A stretch of 64,000 nt of DNA from positions 6,027,956 to 6,091,955 of the forward strand of contig NZ_LT629762.1 of the NCBI RefSeq assembly GCF_900105155.1, read 5' to 3'. The position numbers and the translations under genes were made by a program. The DNA is from Pseudomonas prosekii (GTDB lineage Bacteria > Pseudomonadota > Gammaproteobacteria > Pseudomonadales > Pseudomonadaceae). Shown here piece by piece: positions 17,822-27,260 of the stretch. A model generated the notes under the pieces. The model was not told the origin of the DNA, did no database searches, and saw nothing but the letters and a program-made list of their open reading frames with translations. Positions within the stretch are counted from its first letter, which is position 1; each line of letters opens with the position of its first letter.

Positions 17822-18907
17822 CAGCATCGTATCGGCTCCACCAATTCCGCGCCCAACGCTACTCCTGTGGCGAGGGGGCTCGCCCCCGTCGGGCTGCGCA
17901 GCGGCCCCCAGCCTTCTTCAGCCAAACAGCATCAGCAGGTTTGACGACTGCTGCGCAGCCGAACGGGGGCAAGCCCCCTCGCCACGGGGTGTGAGGCTGG
18001 CGGGTGTTTTCGCACCGCATCGGAACGGCATGCATCGGCCCCACCAATTTCGCGCCCAACACAAACCCCTTGTAGCGAGGGGGCTCGCCCCCGTTGGGCT
18101 GCGCAGCGGCCCCAGCCTTCTTCAGCCACGCAGCATCAGCAGGTTCGACGACTGCTGCGCAGCCGAACGGGGGCAAGCCCCCTCGCCACGGGGTGTGAGG
18201 CTGGCGGGTGTTTTCGCACCGCATCGGAATGGCATGCATCGGTCCCACCAACTCCGCGCCCAACACAAACCCCTTGTGGCGAGGGGGCTCGCCCCCGTTG
18301 GGCTGCGCAGCGGCCCCAGCCTACTTCAGCCACACAGCATCAGCAGGTTTGACGACTGCTGCGCAGCCGAACGGGGGCAAGCCCCCTCGCCACGGGGTGT
18401 GTGGCTGGCAGGTGTTTTCGCACCGCATCGGAACGGCATGCATCGGTCCCACCAATTTCGCGCCCAACGCAAACCCCTTGTGGCGAGGGGGCTCGCCCCC
18501 GTTGGGCTGCGCAGCGGCCCCAGCCTTCTTCAGCCAAACAGCATCAGCAGGTTCGACGACTGCTGCGCAGCCGAACGGGGGCAAGCCCCCTCGCCACGGG
18601 GTTGGTGTGAGACTGGAAGGTGTTTTCGCACCGCATCGGAACGGCATGCATCGGTCCCACCAATTCCGCGCCCAACGCAACTCCTGTGGCGAGGGGGCTC
18701 GCCCCCGTCGGGCTGCGCAGCGGCCCCAGCCTACTTCAGCCACAGAGCATCAGCAGGTTTGACGACTGCTGCGCAGCCGAACGGGGGCAAGCCCCCTCGC
18801 CACGGGGTGTGTGGCTGGCAGGTGTTTTCGCACCGCATCGGAACGACATGCATCGGTCCCACCAATTCCGCGCCCAACACAAACCCCTCGCCACAGGGTT
18901 GGTGTGA
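17822..18907. repeat. Tandem array of five ~205-bp units, each holding a REP inverted pair
   Basis: The core CGAGGGGGCTCGCCCCCGT recurs at 17871, 18076, 18280, 18484 and 18690, spacings 205, 204, 204 and 206. Each unit holds a REP (GTGGCGAGGGGGCTCGCCCC), a conserved middle with GGGCTGCGCAGCGGCCCCAG and ACGACTGCTGCGCAGCCGAA, the opposing REP (GGGGCAAGCCCCCTCGCCAC), then a non-REP spacer with TTTTCGCACCGCATCGGAA and CCACCAATTCCGCGCCCAAC. The spacer also precedes the first core, and a broken end follows the last. Copies differ by a few bases (one has GTAGCG). The unit was amplified as a whole, not by separate REP insertions. The long open frames across it are by-products of a period close to a multiple of three. 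Confidence 0.93.
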
Positions 18908-18918
18908 GCTTTTGGTGA

Positions 18919-20220
18919 TTAAGTCGGGGTTGGCAGCCACAAGCGGAATCGGGCGCCGCCCAGTGGGGAGTTTTCGACGGTGAGTGTGCCGCCCTGGGCT
19001 TCGAGGGCGCGGCGGCTGATGGCCAGGCCGAGGCCGAAGCCGCCGGTGGCGCGGTCGCGGCTGCGGTCGAGGCGGTAGAACGGTTCGAAGATGCGCTCGC
19101 GTTCATCGTCGGGAATGCCGATGCCGTCGTCATCAACCCAGATTTCACAGCCCTTCGGGCACACCTGAACGCCAATCTGAATGCGTTTTTCGCAGTAGCG
19201 CATCGCGTTGCGCAGCAAATTTTGCAACGCACGTGCGGTCAGTCGCGGATCAAGCGTGAAGCGCTCAAGCTGCCCATGCAGCAACACATCAATGACAATG
19301 TTCGGCGATTCCAGCTCCTCATCGACGCTGCCCAAAATACTGTCGATAAACTCATCCAGCGACACTTCCACCCGTTCCGGCAACCGCGCCGGGTTCTGCA
19401 AACGGCTGTACGACAGCAATTCCAACACCAACTCATCCAACTCGCGAATATGCGCGACCAACCCTTGCAGACGTTCGCGACTGGCCGCCGGCAAGTCATC
19501 CGACAGCGCCAGCGCCAGGCCAAAATCCAGCCGAGTCAGTGGCGTGCGCAGCTCGTGAGACACCGCGTTGAGCAAGTCACGTTGCTGATTCAACAAGTTC
19601 TCGATATCACCGGCCATGGTGTCAAACACATTGGCCAGACTGCCGATGTTAGAGCTCTGGGAGATTTGCGTGCGCTCGCTCAAATGGCCTTTGCCGAAAC
19701 GCTCGGCGGTGCCTTTCAATCGCTCCAGATCGCGCCAGTGCGGGCGCAGCCACAGCAACAGACACGCAAGCATGGTCGCGCCGATCAGCACGTTCATGCT
19801 CCAGTACAACAAATTCACGTCCAAGGGATCGGGCGGCACCACCATTTGCACCACCGACTGCCCGTTCAACGGCGCCGCCGCCAAAGTGCGCCAACCCCAG
19901 TCGCCAATGCGCACGATGTATTCGCCGCGGCGCAGTTGCTCACGTTCCTGCGCGGTCAGGTCAGGGTCATCAAGAGGGCTGAGGACGATGCGCAGCGGTT
20001 GAAAATCCTTGTCCAGTTGCGTCGCCAGCGCCGGCCATTGCGCTTCAGGAACAGCGTGAAACTGACGGACGATCAGGCTTTGCAAACCGCGCGAATAATC
20101 GAGGTTGTAACTGACGAAGCGTTCATGGAACAGCTTGATCACCACGTCCGGCACCAGGTAGATCGCCGCGCTGTACGAAACGATGGTCACCAGATAAAGA
20201 CGAAAAAGGATTCTGAACAT
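18919..20220 (-). CDS. Sensor histidine kinase, RstB-like
   Basis: 433 aa. Two membrane segments (residues about 5-25 and LYWSMNVLIGATMLACLLLW near 150) frame a ~120-residue periplasmic domain. A HAMP domain (about 170-225) leads to the phosphorylated His in LLNAVSHELRTPLTRLDFGL. ATP-binding boxes are LQNLLRNAMRYC (N), DDDGIGIPDDERERIFEPFY (G1/F) and GGFGLGLAIS (G2). It starts 4 bases after the response-regulator stop, so it is second in the operon. The next gene downstream is the REP array. Overall form resembles RstB; the signal is unknown. Confidence 0.9.
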   Translation of the reverse strand: MFRILFRLYLVTIVSYSAAIYLVPDVVIKLFHERFVSYNLDYSRGLQSLIVRQFHAVPEAQWPALATQLDKDFQPLRIVLSPLDDPDLTAQEREQLRRGEYIVRIGDWGWRTLAAAPLNGQSVVQMVVPPDPLDVNLLYWSMNVLIGATMLACLLLWLRPHWRDLERLKGTAERFGKGHLSERTQISQSSNIGSLANVFDTMAGDIENLLNQQRDLLNAVSHELRTPLTRLDFGLALALSDDLPAASRERLQGLVAHIRELDELVLELLSYSRLQNPARLPERVEVSLDEFIDSILGSVDEELESPNIVIDVLLHGQLERFTLDPRLTARALQNLLRNAMRYCEKRIQIGVQVCPKGCEIWVDDDGIGIPDDERERIFEPFYRLDRSRDRATGGFGLGLAISRRALEAQGGTLTVENSPLGGARFRLWLPTPT

Positions 20221-20224
20221 CAGC

Positions 20225-20926
20225 TCAGCATTCCCACTCGGAGCGGCTGAACAGGTAACCCTTGCCCCAAACCGTCTTGATCTTGCGCGCCTCGCCAGCG
20301 TGGTCGTCGAACTTGCGCCGCAGCTTGGAAATCGCCACGTCCACCGAGCGGTCGGTGCCGTTGAACTCGATGCCCCGCAGACGCTGCAGAATCTGGTCGC
20401 GGCTCAGCACTTCGCCAGCATGGCGGGCCAGCACCACCAGCAAGTTGTACTCGCCGCTGGACAGCTCGACCAGTTGTTCGCGCCAAGTCACCGTGCGCTC
20501 GGACAGGTCGATGCACAGGTTGCCCATGAGGATGCGGTCATTGGCGGTTTGCGGTTCGCCGAGGCTGCTGCGGCGCAGCAACGTGCGCACGCGGGCGAGC
20601 AATACGCGTGGTTCGCAGGGTTTGGTGACGTAATCGTCGGCGCCCATTTCCAGGCCCAGCACCTGATCGTGGCTGTCGTCGCGGGCGGTCAGCATAAGGA
20701 TCGGCAGCGTCGCCGAATCCGCCCGCAGCAAACGGCAGACTTGCAGCCCGTCGAGCCCCGGCAGCATCAGATCGAGAATCACCAGATCCGGCGGACTGAG
20801 CCGCGCGCGTTCGCGCACATGATCGCCACGGCTGATCACGCTGACGCTGTAGCCGTTGCGTTCCAGGTAACTGGCGATCAGTTCCGAAAGCGCGGTGTCG
20901 TCTTCGACCAGGAGGATGTTGGGCAT
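20225..20926 (-). CDS. OmpR-family response regulator, RstA-like
   Basis: 233 aa. Receiver domain: acidic pair in LLVEDDTALSELIASYLERN, phospho-acceptor Asp in LVILDLMLPGLDG, and switch Lys in DDYVTKPCEPR. The C-terminal winged helix contains LSSGEYNLLVVLARHAGEVL, GTDRSVDVAISKLRRK and the wing KTVWGKGYLF. Paired with the kinase downstream. It is transcribed away from the RND efflux genes, 269 bases apart, so the shared region could contain sites for both; the efflux pair is a plausible target, not a demonstrated one. Confidence 0.92.
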   Translation of the reverse strand: MPNILLVEDDTALSELIASYLERNGYSVSVISRGDHVRERARLSPPDLVILDLMLPGLDGLQVCRLLRADSATLPILMLTARDDSHDQVLGLEMGADDYVTKPCEPRVLLARVRTLLRRSSLGEPQTANDRILMGNLCIDLSERTVTWREQLVELSSGEYNLLVVLARHAGEVLSRDQILQRLRGIEFNGTDRSVDVAISKLRRKFDDHAGEARKIKTVWGKGYLFSRSEWEC

Positions 20927-20965
20927 GGGGTGTTTCCAGAAAGTGCTGTGGCGACACGGCCGGCC

Positions 20966-21037
20966 TCTTCGCGGGTAAGCCTCGTCCTACAGATTTGTCG
21001 CATTCCCCTGTAGGAGCGAGGCTTGCCCGCGAAGGCT
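20966..21037. repeat. REP inverted pair between the RR gene and the efflux genes
   Basis: CTTCGCGGGTAAGCCTCGTC, which carries mismatches, faces GGAGCGAGGCTTGCCCGCGA about 20 bases on. The remaining ~155 bases to the efflux gene hold TTACACAATTTCACACAG at about 21110, which looks like a possible response-regulator repeat but is not convincing. Confidence 0.85.
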
Positions 21038-21195
21038 GCACAACCGTCGCAAAAAGTTTCAAGCGCCAAAGGATATACGCCCTCACACGTCTATGAGTAA
21101 AACCCTTACACAATTTCACACAGCACCTACAAAGCTTCACCGCTACTGTGCTCGGCTCCCCGTAGGATGCCGGGGGTCATTATTGGGGTACTCAC

Positions 21196-22353
21196 ATGTC
21201 AAAGAACCTGCTTGCCACGCTCAGCCTGATTGCATTGGCCTTGATGTTGAGCGCTTGTGACAAGTCCTCGACTGCCGCAGAAGCGCCACCGCTGGCCACT
21301 GTGCGCATCGAAACCATTACCTCCGGCCCGGTATCGATCAGCAGCGAACTCAGCGGGCGGATTGCCGCGCCGCGTATCGCCGAAGTGCGCGCACGGGTGG
21401 CTGGCGTGGTGTTGCAGCGGACTTTCCGCGAAGGCAGCGACGTCAAACAGGGCGACGTGCTGTTCCGCATCGATCCGGCGCCGTTCAAGGCTGACCTCGA
21501 CAGCGCCGAGGCCGCGTTGCGCAAGGCTGAAGCCAATGCGTTCCAGGCCAAATTGCAGGAGCAGCGTTACGCGCAATTGATCGAAGGCAACGCGATCAGC
21601 GGCCAGGATTATGACAACGCCCGCGCCAGTGCCCGACAAACTGCCGCGGACGTCGCCGCCAACAAGGCGGCCGTGACCCGGGCCAAGCTGAACCTCGGTT
21701 ACGCCACGGTCACCGCGCCGATTGCCGGCCGTGTCGGCCGCGCGTTGGTCACAGAAGGCGCGCTGGTCGGCCAGAACGAAACCACGCCGATGGCGCTGAT
21801 CCAGCAGTTGAACCCGATCCACGCCGACCTCACCCAATCGACCCGCGAACTCAACGACCTGCGCCGCGCGTTCCGTTCCGGTCATCTGCAGCAAGTCGGT
21901 CAGGATCAAGCCAAAGCCACGCTGATTCAGGACGACGGCAGCCTGTATCCACTGCCGGGCAAACTGCTGTTTGCCGAGATCAGCGTCGATCCGGGCACCG
22001 GCCAGATCATCCTGCGCAGTGAGTTCCCCAACCCGGACCTCGACCTGCTGCCCGGCAGCTTCGTGCGTGTGCGCATCGAACAAGCGGTCGACCAGCAAGG
22101 CATCAGCGTGCCGCAACGGGCGATTCAGCGCGACAGCGCCGGGGTTGCGCAGGTGATGCTGCTCGACGCCGAGGAAAAAGTCGTGCTGCAACCGGTGCAA
22201 CTGAGCGCGGTGCAGAACGATCGCTGGATCGTCACTGAAGGCCTCAAGGCCGGTGACCGGATTGTCACCGAAGGCCTGCAACACGCCAGACCCGGCGAAA
22301 AAGTCCAGATCGACAACACCCCTCTTCCACTTGCCCAGGCGACTGGTCAGTAA
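21196..22353 (+). CDS. RND efflux periplasmic adaptor (membrane fusion lipoprotein)
   Basis: 385 aa, MexA/AcrA family. The N terminus is a lipoprotein signal ending LALMLSAC, anchoring the protein in the inner membrane. Biotinyl-lipoyl-like halves are AEVRARVAGVVLQRTFREGS and YATVTAPIAGRVGRALVTEG, on either side of a coiled-coil hairpin (about residues 95-160). A beta-barrel and membrane-proximal domain follow. It links the RND pump to an outer-membrane channel. Fifteen bases before the pump gene, clearly cotranscribed. I cannot assign it to a named Mex pair. Confidence 0.93.
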   Translation: MSKNLLATLSLIALALMLSACDKSSTAAEAPPLATVRIETITSGPVSISSELSGRIAAPRIAEVRARVAGVVLQRTFREGSDVKQGDVLFRIDPAPFKADLDSAEAALRKAEANAFQAKLQEQRYAQLIEGNAISGQDYDNARASARQTAADVAANKAAVTRAKLNLGYATVTAPIAGRVGRALVTEGALVGQNETTPMALIQQLNPIHADLTQSTRELNDLRRAFRSGHLQQVGQDQAKATLIQDDGSLYPLPGKLLFAEISVDPGTGQIILRSEFPNPDLDLLPGSFVRVRIEQAVDQQGISVPQRAIQRDSAGVAQVMLLDAEEKVVLQPVQLSAVQNDRWIVTEGLKAGDRIVTEGLQHARPGEKVQIDNTPLPLAQATGQ

Positions 22354-22368
22354 GCAGGACGCTTTTTT

Positions 22369-25300
22369 ATGCCGCAGTTCTTTATCGACCGCCCGGTGTT
22401 TGCCTGGGTGGTCGCGCTGTTCATCCTGCTGGCCGGTGCGCTGGCCATTCCGCAATTGCCGGTGGCGCAATACCCCGACGTCGCGCCGCCGCAGATCGAG
22501 ATTTATGCCGTTTACCCCGGCGCTTCGACGCAAACCATCGACGAAAGCGTGGTCAGCCTGATCGAGGAAGAACTCAACGGCGCCGACCACTTGCTGTATT
22601 TCGAATCGCAGAGCAGCCTCGGCAGCGCGACGATCAAAGCCACGTTTCAACCGGGCACCAACCCGGAAATGGCCCAGGTCGACGTGCAAAACCGCCTCAA
22701 GGTGATCGAGTCGCGCCTGCCGCAAGCGGTGAACCAGCAAGGCTTGCAGGTGGAAAAGGTCTCGTCGGGTTTCCTCCTGCTGATTACCCTTACATCCAAT
22801 GACGGCAAGCTCGACGACATCGCGCTCAGCGACTATCTGGCGCGCAACGTGATGAACGAGATCAAACGTCTCGACGGCGTCGGCAAGGCGCAACTGTACG
22901 GTGCCGAGCGGGCGATGCGCATCTGGATCGACCCGCAGAAGCTGATCGGTTTCAACCTGACACCGGCCGACGTCAACGCCGCGATTGTGGCGCAAAACGC
23001 CCAGGTTTCGGCCGGCAGCATTGGCGACTTGCCGACCCGCAGCACTCAGGAAATCACCGCAACCATCGTCGTCAAAGGCCAATTGTCGACGCCGGAAGAA
23101 TTCGCCGACATCGTGCTCAAGGCCAGTCCCGACGGTTCCACGGTACGCATTGGTGATGTGGCGCGGGTCGAGATCGGCAGTCAGGAATACCAGTTCGGCA
23201 CGCGCCTGAACGGCAAACCGTCAACCGCCGTCGGCGTGCAACTGTCGCCGGGCGCCAACGCGCTGAACACCGCCACCGCAGTGCGGGCGAAAATGGATGA
23301 ACTGGCGCGCTACTTCCCGGCCAACGTCGAATACAAGATCCCGTACGACACCTCCCCGTTCGTCAAAGTCTCGATCACCAAAGTGGTCTACACCTTGGGC
23401 GAAGCGATGTTGCTGGTGTTTGCGGTGATGCTCCTGTTCCTGCAGAACATCCGCTACACGCTGATCCCGACGCTGGTGGTGCCGGTGGCGTTGATGGGCA
23501 CGTTTGCCACCATGCTCGCGCTGGGTTTCTCGATCAACGTGCTGACCATGTTCGGCATGGTCCTGGCCATCGGCATTCTGGTGGACGATGCCATCGTGGT
23601 GGTGGAAAACGTCGAGCGGATCATGGTCACCGAGGGCCTGTCGCCCAAGGACGCCACGCGCAAAGCGATGAAGCAGATCACTGGCGCGATCATCGGCATC
23701 ACGCTGGTGCTGGTTGCGGTGTTTATTCCGATGGCGTTCATGCAGGGTTCGGTCGGGGTGATTTATCAGCAGTTCTCGCTGTCGATGGCAACCTCGATTC
23801 TGTTCTCGGCGTTCCTTGCGCTGACCTTGACTCCAGCGCTGTGCGCGACGCTGCTCAAGCCGATCGCCAAAGGCGAGCATCACGAAAAGCGTGGATTTTT
23901 TGGCTGGTTCAACCGCCGTTTCGAACAACTGACCGAGCGTTATCAAGGTTGGGTCGCGTACGCGTTGAAACGCACCGGGCGCTACCTGCTGATCTACGGC
24001 GTGCTGCTGGTTGGTCTGGTGTTTTGTTTCAGTCGCCTGCCCTCCTCGTTCCTGCCGGTCGAGGACCAGGGTTACACCATCACCGACATTCAGTTGCCAC
24101 CGGGCGCAAGCAAGAACCGCACGATCAAGGTGGTCGAGCAGATCGAAGCGCACAACGCCACCGAACCCGGCGTCGGCGACAGCACGGTGATTCTCGGTTT
24201 CAGCTTCTCCGGCAGCGGCCAGAACGCGGCGCTGGCGTTTACCACGTTGAAAGACTGGTCCGACCGCAGCAGCGATGACTCGGCCAGCGCGATTGCTGAT
24301 CGGGCCAACGGCGCGTTGAGCCAGATCCGCGATGCCGTGGCGTTTGCGGTGTTGCCGCCACCGGTGGACGGCCTCGGCACCTCCAGCGGTTTCGAGTTCC
24401 GCTTGCAGGATCGCGGCGGTCTCGGGCATGCAACGTTGATGGAGGCGCGCACCCAGTTACTGGAAGCCGCCGAGAAAAGTCCGATCCTGATGAACGTGCG
24501 TGAAAGCGCACTGGCCGAAGCGCCGCAGGTTCAGCTTGAAGTCGACCGCAAGCAGGCGAATGCCTTGGGCGTGTCGTTTGCCGACGTCGGCAGCGTGCTG
24601 TCCACGGCGGTCGGTTCTTCGTACATCAACGACTTCCCCAATCAGGGGCGCATGCAACGCGTGGTGGTCCAGGCCGAAGGTGATCAGCGCAGTCAGGTCG
24701 AGGACCTGCTGAAGATCAACGTGCGCAACAACAATGGAAAAATGGTCCCGCTGTCCGCGTTTGTCGAAGCCAAATGGACCCAAGGCCCGACGCAATTGAC
24801 TCGCTATAACGGCTACCCGGCGATCAGCATTTCCGGCGAACCGGCGGCGGGCCACAGCACCGGTGAGGCCATGGCGGAAATCGAACGCCTGGTCGCCCAA
24901 GGCCCGGCAGGTCTGGGGCAGGAATGGACCGGGTTGTCGTTGCAGGAACGCTTGTCCGGCAGTCAGGCGCCGATTCTGCTCGGGTTGTCGCTGCTGATCG
25001 TGTTCCTGTGTCTGGCGGCGCTGTATGAAAGTTGGTCGATTCCGACCTCGGTGCTGCTGGTGGTGCCGCTTGGCGTGCTCGGTGCGGTGCTTGCGGTAAC
25101 GTTGCGCGGGATGCCGAATGACGTGTTCTTCAAGGTTGGCCTGATTACCATCATCGGTCTGTCGGCGAAGAACGCGATCCTGATCATCGAATTCGCCAAG
25201 AGCCTCTACGACGAGGGCCACGATTTGATCGACGCCACGCTGCAAGCCGCGCGCTTGCGGTTGCGCCCGATTGTGATGACTTCGCTGGCGTTCATTCTCG

Positions 25301-25467
25301 GTGTGGTGCCGCTGGCGATTGCCACGGGCGCCAGTTCGGCGAGCCAGCAAGCGATCGGCACCGGCGTGATCGGCGGGATGATCACCGCAACCTTGGCGGT
25401 GCTGTTCGTTCCGGTGTTCTTTGTGGTGGTGATGAAACTGGTGCGCAAACGCCACAAAGACAAATAA
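22369..25467 (+). CDS. RND (HAE1) multidrug efflux inner-membrane transporter
   Basis: 1032 aa, standard for MexB/AcrB-type pumps. It opens with PQFFIDRPVFAWVVALFILL, typical of HAE1 transporters. The proton-relay aspartates appear in IGILVDDAIVVVENVERI in TM4, and the TM10 lysine in IIGLSAKNAILIIEFAKS. Two large periplasmic loops (about 40-330 and 560-865) bind substrate. It trades protons for drug export in a tripartite complex. No OprM/TolC-type gene follows in this window (the next gene is DUF1345), so it must use an outer-membrane channel encoded elsewhere, as MexXY-type pumps can. Confidence 0.95.
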   Translation: MPQFFIDRPVFAWVVALFILLAGALAIPQLPVAQYPDVAPPQIEIYAVYPGASTQTIDESVVSLIEEELNGADHLLYFESQSSLGSATIKATFQPGTNPEMAQVDVQNRLKVIESRLPQAVNQQGLQVEKVSSGFLLLITLTSNDGKLDDIALSDYLARNVMNEIKRLDGVGKAQLYGAERAMRIWIDPQKLIGFNLTPADVNAAIVAQNAQVSAGSIGDLPTRSTQEITATIVVKGQLSTPEEFADIVLKASPDGSTVRIGDVARVEIGSQEYQFGTRLNGKPSTAVGVQLSPGANALNTATAVRAKMDELARYFPANVEYKIPYDTSPFVKVSITKVVYTLGEAMLLVFAVMLLFLQNIRYTLIPTLVVPVALMGTFATMLALGFSINVLTMFGMVLAIGILVDDAIVVVENVERIMVTEGLSPKDATRKAMKQITGAIIGITLVLVAVFIPMAFMQGSVGVIYQQFSLSMATSILFSAFLALTLTPALCATLLKPIAKGEHHEKRGFFGWFNRRFEQLTERYQGWVAYALKRTGRYLLIYGVLLVGLVFCFSRLPSSFLPVEDQGYTITDIQLPPGASKNRTIKVVEQIEAHNATEPGVGDSTVILGFSFSGSGQNAALAFTTLKDWSDRSSDDSASAIADRANGALSQIRDAVAFAVLPPPVDGLGTSSGFEFRLQDRGGLGHATLMEARTQLLEAAEKSPILMNVRESALAEAPQVQLEVDRKQANALGVSFADVGSVLSTAVGSSYINDFPNQGRMQRVVVQAEGDQRSQVEDLLKINVRNNNGKMVPLSAFVEAKWTQGPTQLTRYNGYPAISISGEPAAGHSTGEAMAEIERLVAQGPAGLGQEWTGLSLQERLSGSQAPILLGLSLLIVFLCLAALYESWSIPTSVLLVVPLGVLGAVLAVTLRGMPNDVFFKVGLITIIGLSAKNAILIIEFAKSLYDEGHDLIDATLQAARLRLRPIVMTSLAFILGVVPLAIATGASSASQQAIGTGVIGGMITATLAVLFVPVFFVVVMKLVRKRHKDK

Positions 25468-25478
25468 TCCACCGAAGC

Positions 25479-25571
25479 CCCTGTAGGAGCGAGGCTTGCC
25501 CGCGAAGGCAATGTGTCAGCCACATCAATGTCGACTGACACGACGCCTTCGCGGGCAAGCCTCGCTCCTGC
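25479..25571. repeat. REP inverted pair (type CGCGGGCAAGCCTCGCTCC)
   Basis: CTGTAGGAGCGAGGCTTGCC and GGGCAAGCCTCGCTCCTGCA are separated by about 35 bases. Located right after the RND gene, where the long hairpin could protect or end its mRNA. Confidence 0.9.
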
Positions 25572-25650
25572 AATTCGTCAGGTCAGTGTTGTAGTCACAA
25601 TGCGTTTCACTGGGCTAATGTGTTGCAACATCCCGACACATCGAGCCTCC

Positions 25651-26292
25651 ATGCCCCTCCTCGCCCGCACTCATCCGCGCTTGTCCGCCGCCGCCACACT
25701 CGGCATCGCGGCCGGCATTCTGGCGCCCGCCGACTCGATCATCAGCAAAATCCTCATCGGCTGGAACGCCGGGGTCTGGACCTACCTGATCCTGATGATG
25801 TGGCTGGCCAAGCGCGCCAAGGCGCCGGACGTCAAGCGCATTGCCGAGATCGAGGATGAAAATGCCGGGCTGGTGCTGCTGGTGGTGTGCATCGCAGCGA
25901 TTGCCAGTCTGGCGACCATTACCTTCGAACTGGCCGGCAGCAAGGATTTGCAAGCCTCCAGCAAGCTGCTGCATTACGGCTTCACTGCCGCGACGGTGAT
26001 TGGTTCATGGCTGTTGATCGGGGTGATCTTCAGCGTGCATTACGCGCGGCTGTTTTATACCTGGGACGGCAAAGAGCCGGCGCTGCGCTTCGCCGAAGGC
26101 CTGACCACCCCCAATTACTGGGACTTCCTGTACTTTTCCTTCACCATCGGCGTCGCCGTGCAGACGGCCGATGTCGGGGTGGCCACGCGCGGCATTCGCA
26201 AGATCGTCCTGGCGCAATCGCTGATCGGCTTTGTGTTCAACACGGCAATTCTCGGTTTTTCGATCAACATTGCCGCCGGGCTGTTCAACTGA
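25651..26292 (+). CDS. DUF1345-family membrane protein
   Basis: 213 aa with about five hydrophobic helices: near [71 protein letters not shown], and the C-terminal [18 protein letters not shown]. The conserved stretch [20 protein letters not shown] and [20 protein letters not shown] mark DUF1345. I chose the ATG at 25651 because the frame upstream runs through the REP pair. Function is unknown in the family; the YFSFTIG segment recalls a two-helix channel filter, but that is speculation. Confidence 0.85.
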   Translation: MPLLARTHPRLSAAATLGIAAGILAPADSIISKILIGWNAGVWTYLILMMWLAKRAKAPDVKRIAEIEDENAGLVLLVVCIAAIASLATITFELAGSKDLQASSKLLHYGFTAATVIGSWLLIGVIFSVHYARLFYTWDGKEPALRFAEGLTTPNYWDFLYFSFTIGVAVQTADVGVATRGIRKIVLAQSLIGFVFNTAILGFSINIAAGLFN

Positions 26293-26369
26293 GCGCTGCA
26301 CAAACGTTCTAGGCATCAGCCGCGTCGCCGGTGTTCACTCAGCCAGCCATCCGCCTCACAGGTGCAGCC

Positions 26370-27209
26370 ATGACCTCGCATAACTGGATCGACCTGGCGC
26401 AGGACGCCGACACCGGCATCGAAACCCTGCGCGCGCACTTCCAGGGCCACGCCTACGACCCGCACTGGCATGACAGTTATCTGGTGGGCGTGACCGAGCA
26501 AGGCGTGCAGCAATTCAATTGTCGGCGGGCGCGGCATCAAAGCACGCCGGGCAAGGTGTTTCTGCTCGAACCGGGCGACATTCACGACGGCGATGCGCCC
26601 ACCGAGGACGGTTTCACCTACCGCATGCTCTACCTCGACCCGCAATGGCTTGAGCGCGAACTCGCCGCGCTGTTCGACAACGCCCCGCTCAACAGCCAAC
26701 TGAGCTTCGCCAACACCCTGACCGCCGACCCGCGGCTGGCCCAGGCGACCAGCCAGGTGTTTCAGACCTTGCACGGTGGCGAGCTGAAAATCGTCAGGCA
26801 GACGGCCCTCGACGGCTTGCTCGAACGCCTGACCAGCCACTTGCATTGGCGCACCCGTTACAGCCAAGACCCACGCCTGCCGCTGGTCGCGCAAAAGGCC
26901 CGCGAATACCTGCACGCCAACGCGCATCTGGACATTGGCCTCGATCAACTGGCCATGGTCACCGGTGTCGATCGCTTTCGTCTGACCCGCGCGTTCAAGG
27001 CCGCTTACGGTTTGGCGCCGCACGCTTATCTGGTGCAACTGCGCTTGTCCAAGGCCCGGCGTTTGCTCGCGAGCGGCGCGCAACCGGCGGCAGTGGCGAT
27101 GGAGTTGGGCTTCGCCGATCAAAGCCATATGGGCCGCTGGTTCGTCCGCGCTTATGGACTGACCCCGGCGATGTACCGCAAGCGCTGCTCAAATCTTCCA
27201 GACGCGTGA
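26370..27209 (+). CDS. AraC-family regulator with cupin-type N-terminus
   Basis: 279 aa. The N-terminal cupin-like AraC_binding domain has PHWHDSYLVGVTEQGVQQFN and LEPGDIHDGDAPTEDGFTYR. The C-terminal pair of helix-turn-helix units is LDQLAMVTGVDRFRLTRAFK and PAAVAMELGFADQSHMGRWF, ending LTPAMYRKRC. I used the ATG at 26370 (MTSHNWIDLA). The LysE-type exporter 51 bases downstream on the same strand is the usual partner of this regulator type, so substrate-induced export control is likely. Confidence 0.9.
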   Translation: MTSHNWIDLAQDADTGIETLRAHFQGHAYDPHWHDSYLVGVTEQGVQQFNCRRARHQSTPGKVFLLEPGDIHDGDAPTEDGFTYRMLYLDPQWLERELAALFDNAPLNSQLSFANTLTADPRLAQATSQVFQTLHGGELKIVRQTALDGLLERLTSHLHWRTRYSQDPRLPLVAQKAREYLHANAHLDIGLDQLAMVTGVDRFRLTRAFKAAYGLAPHAYLVQLRLSKARRLLASGAQPAAVAMELGFADQSHMGRWFVRAYGLTPAMYRKRCSNLPDA

Positions 27210-27260
27210 CCCTTGGCTGGTGAAGATCGGCTATCGATCATTCACTGGAGCTACACGGTC

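Noticed and set aside
17822..18907. CRISPR array
   Set aside because: The period is ~205 bases and spacers are as conserved as the repeats. There are no cas genes.
17814..18983. Long open reading frames, up to ~389 codons, across the tandem array on both strands
   Set aside because: They only repeat the translation of the 205-bp unit, with no ribosome site, and drift in frame where unit length changes. They come from repeated GC-rich sequence without stops.
21105..21140. RstA-like box ahead of the efflux adaptor
   Set aside because: The TTACACAATTTCACACAG stretch only loosely matches direct-repeat patterns of OmpR-type regulators; not enough to annotate.
21199..23082. 627-codon minus-strand open frame opposite the efflux genes
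   Set aside because: Antisense shadow of adaptor and pump genes, crossing their boundary with no protein-family features.
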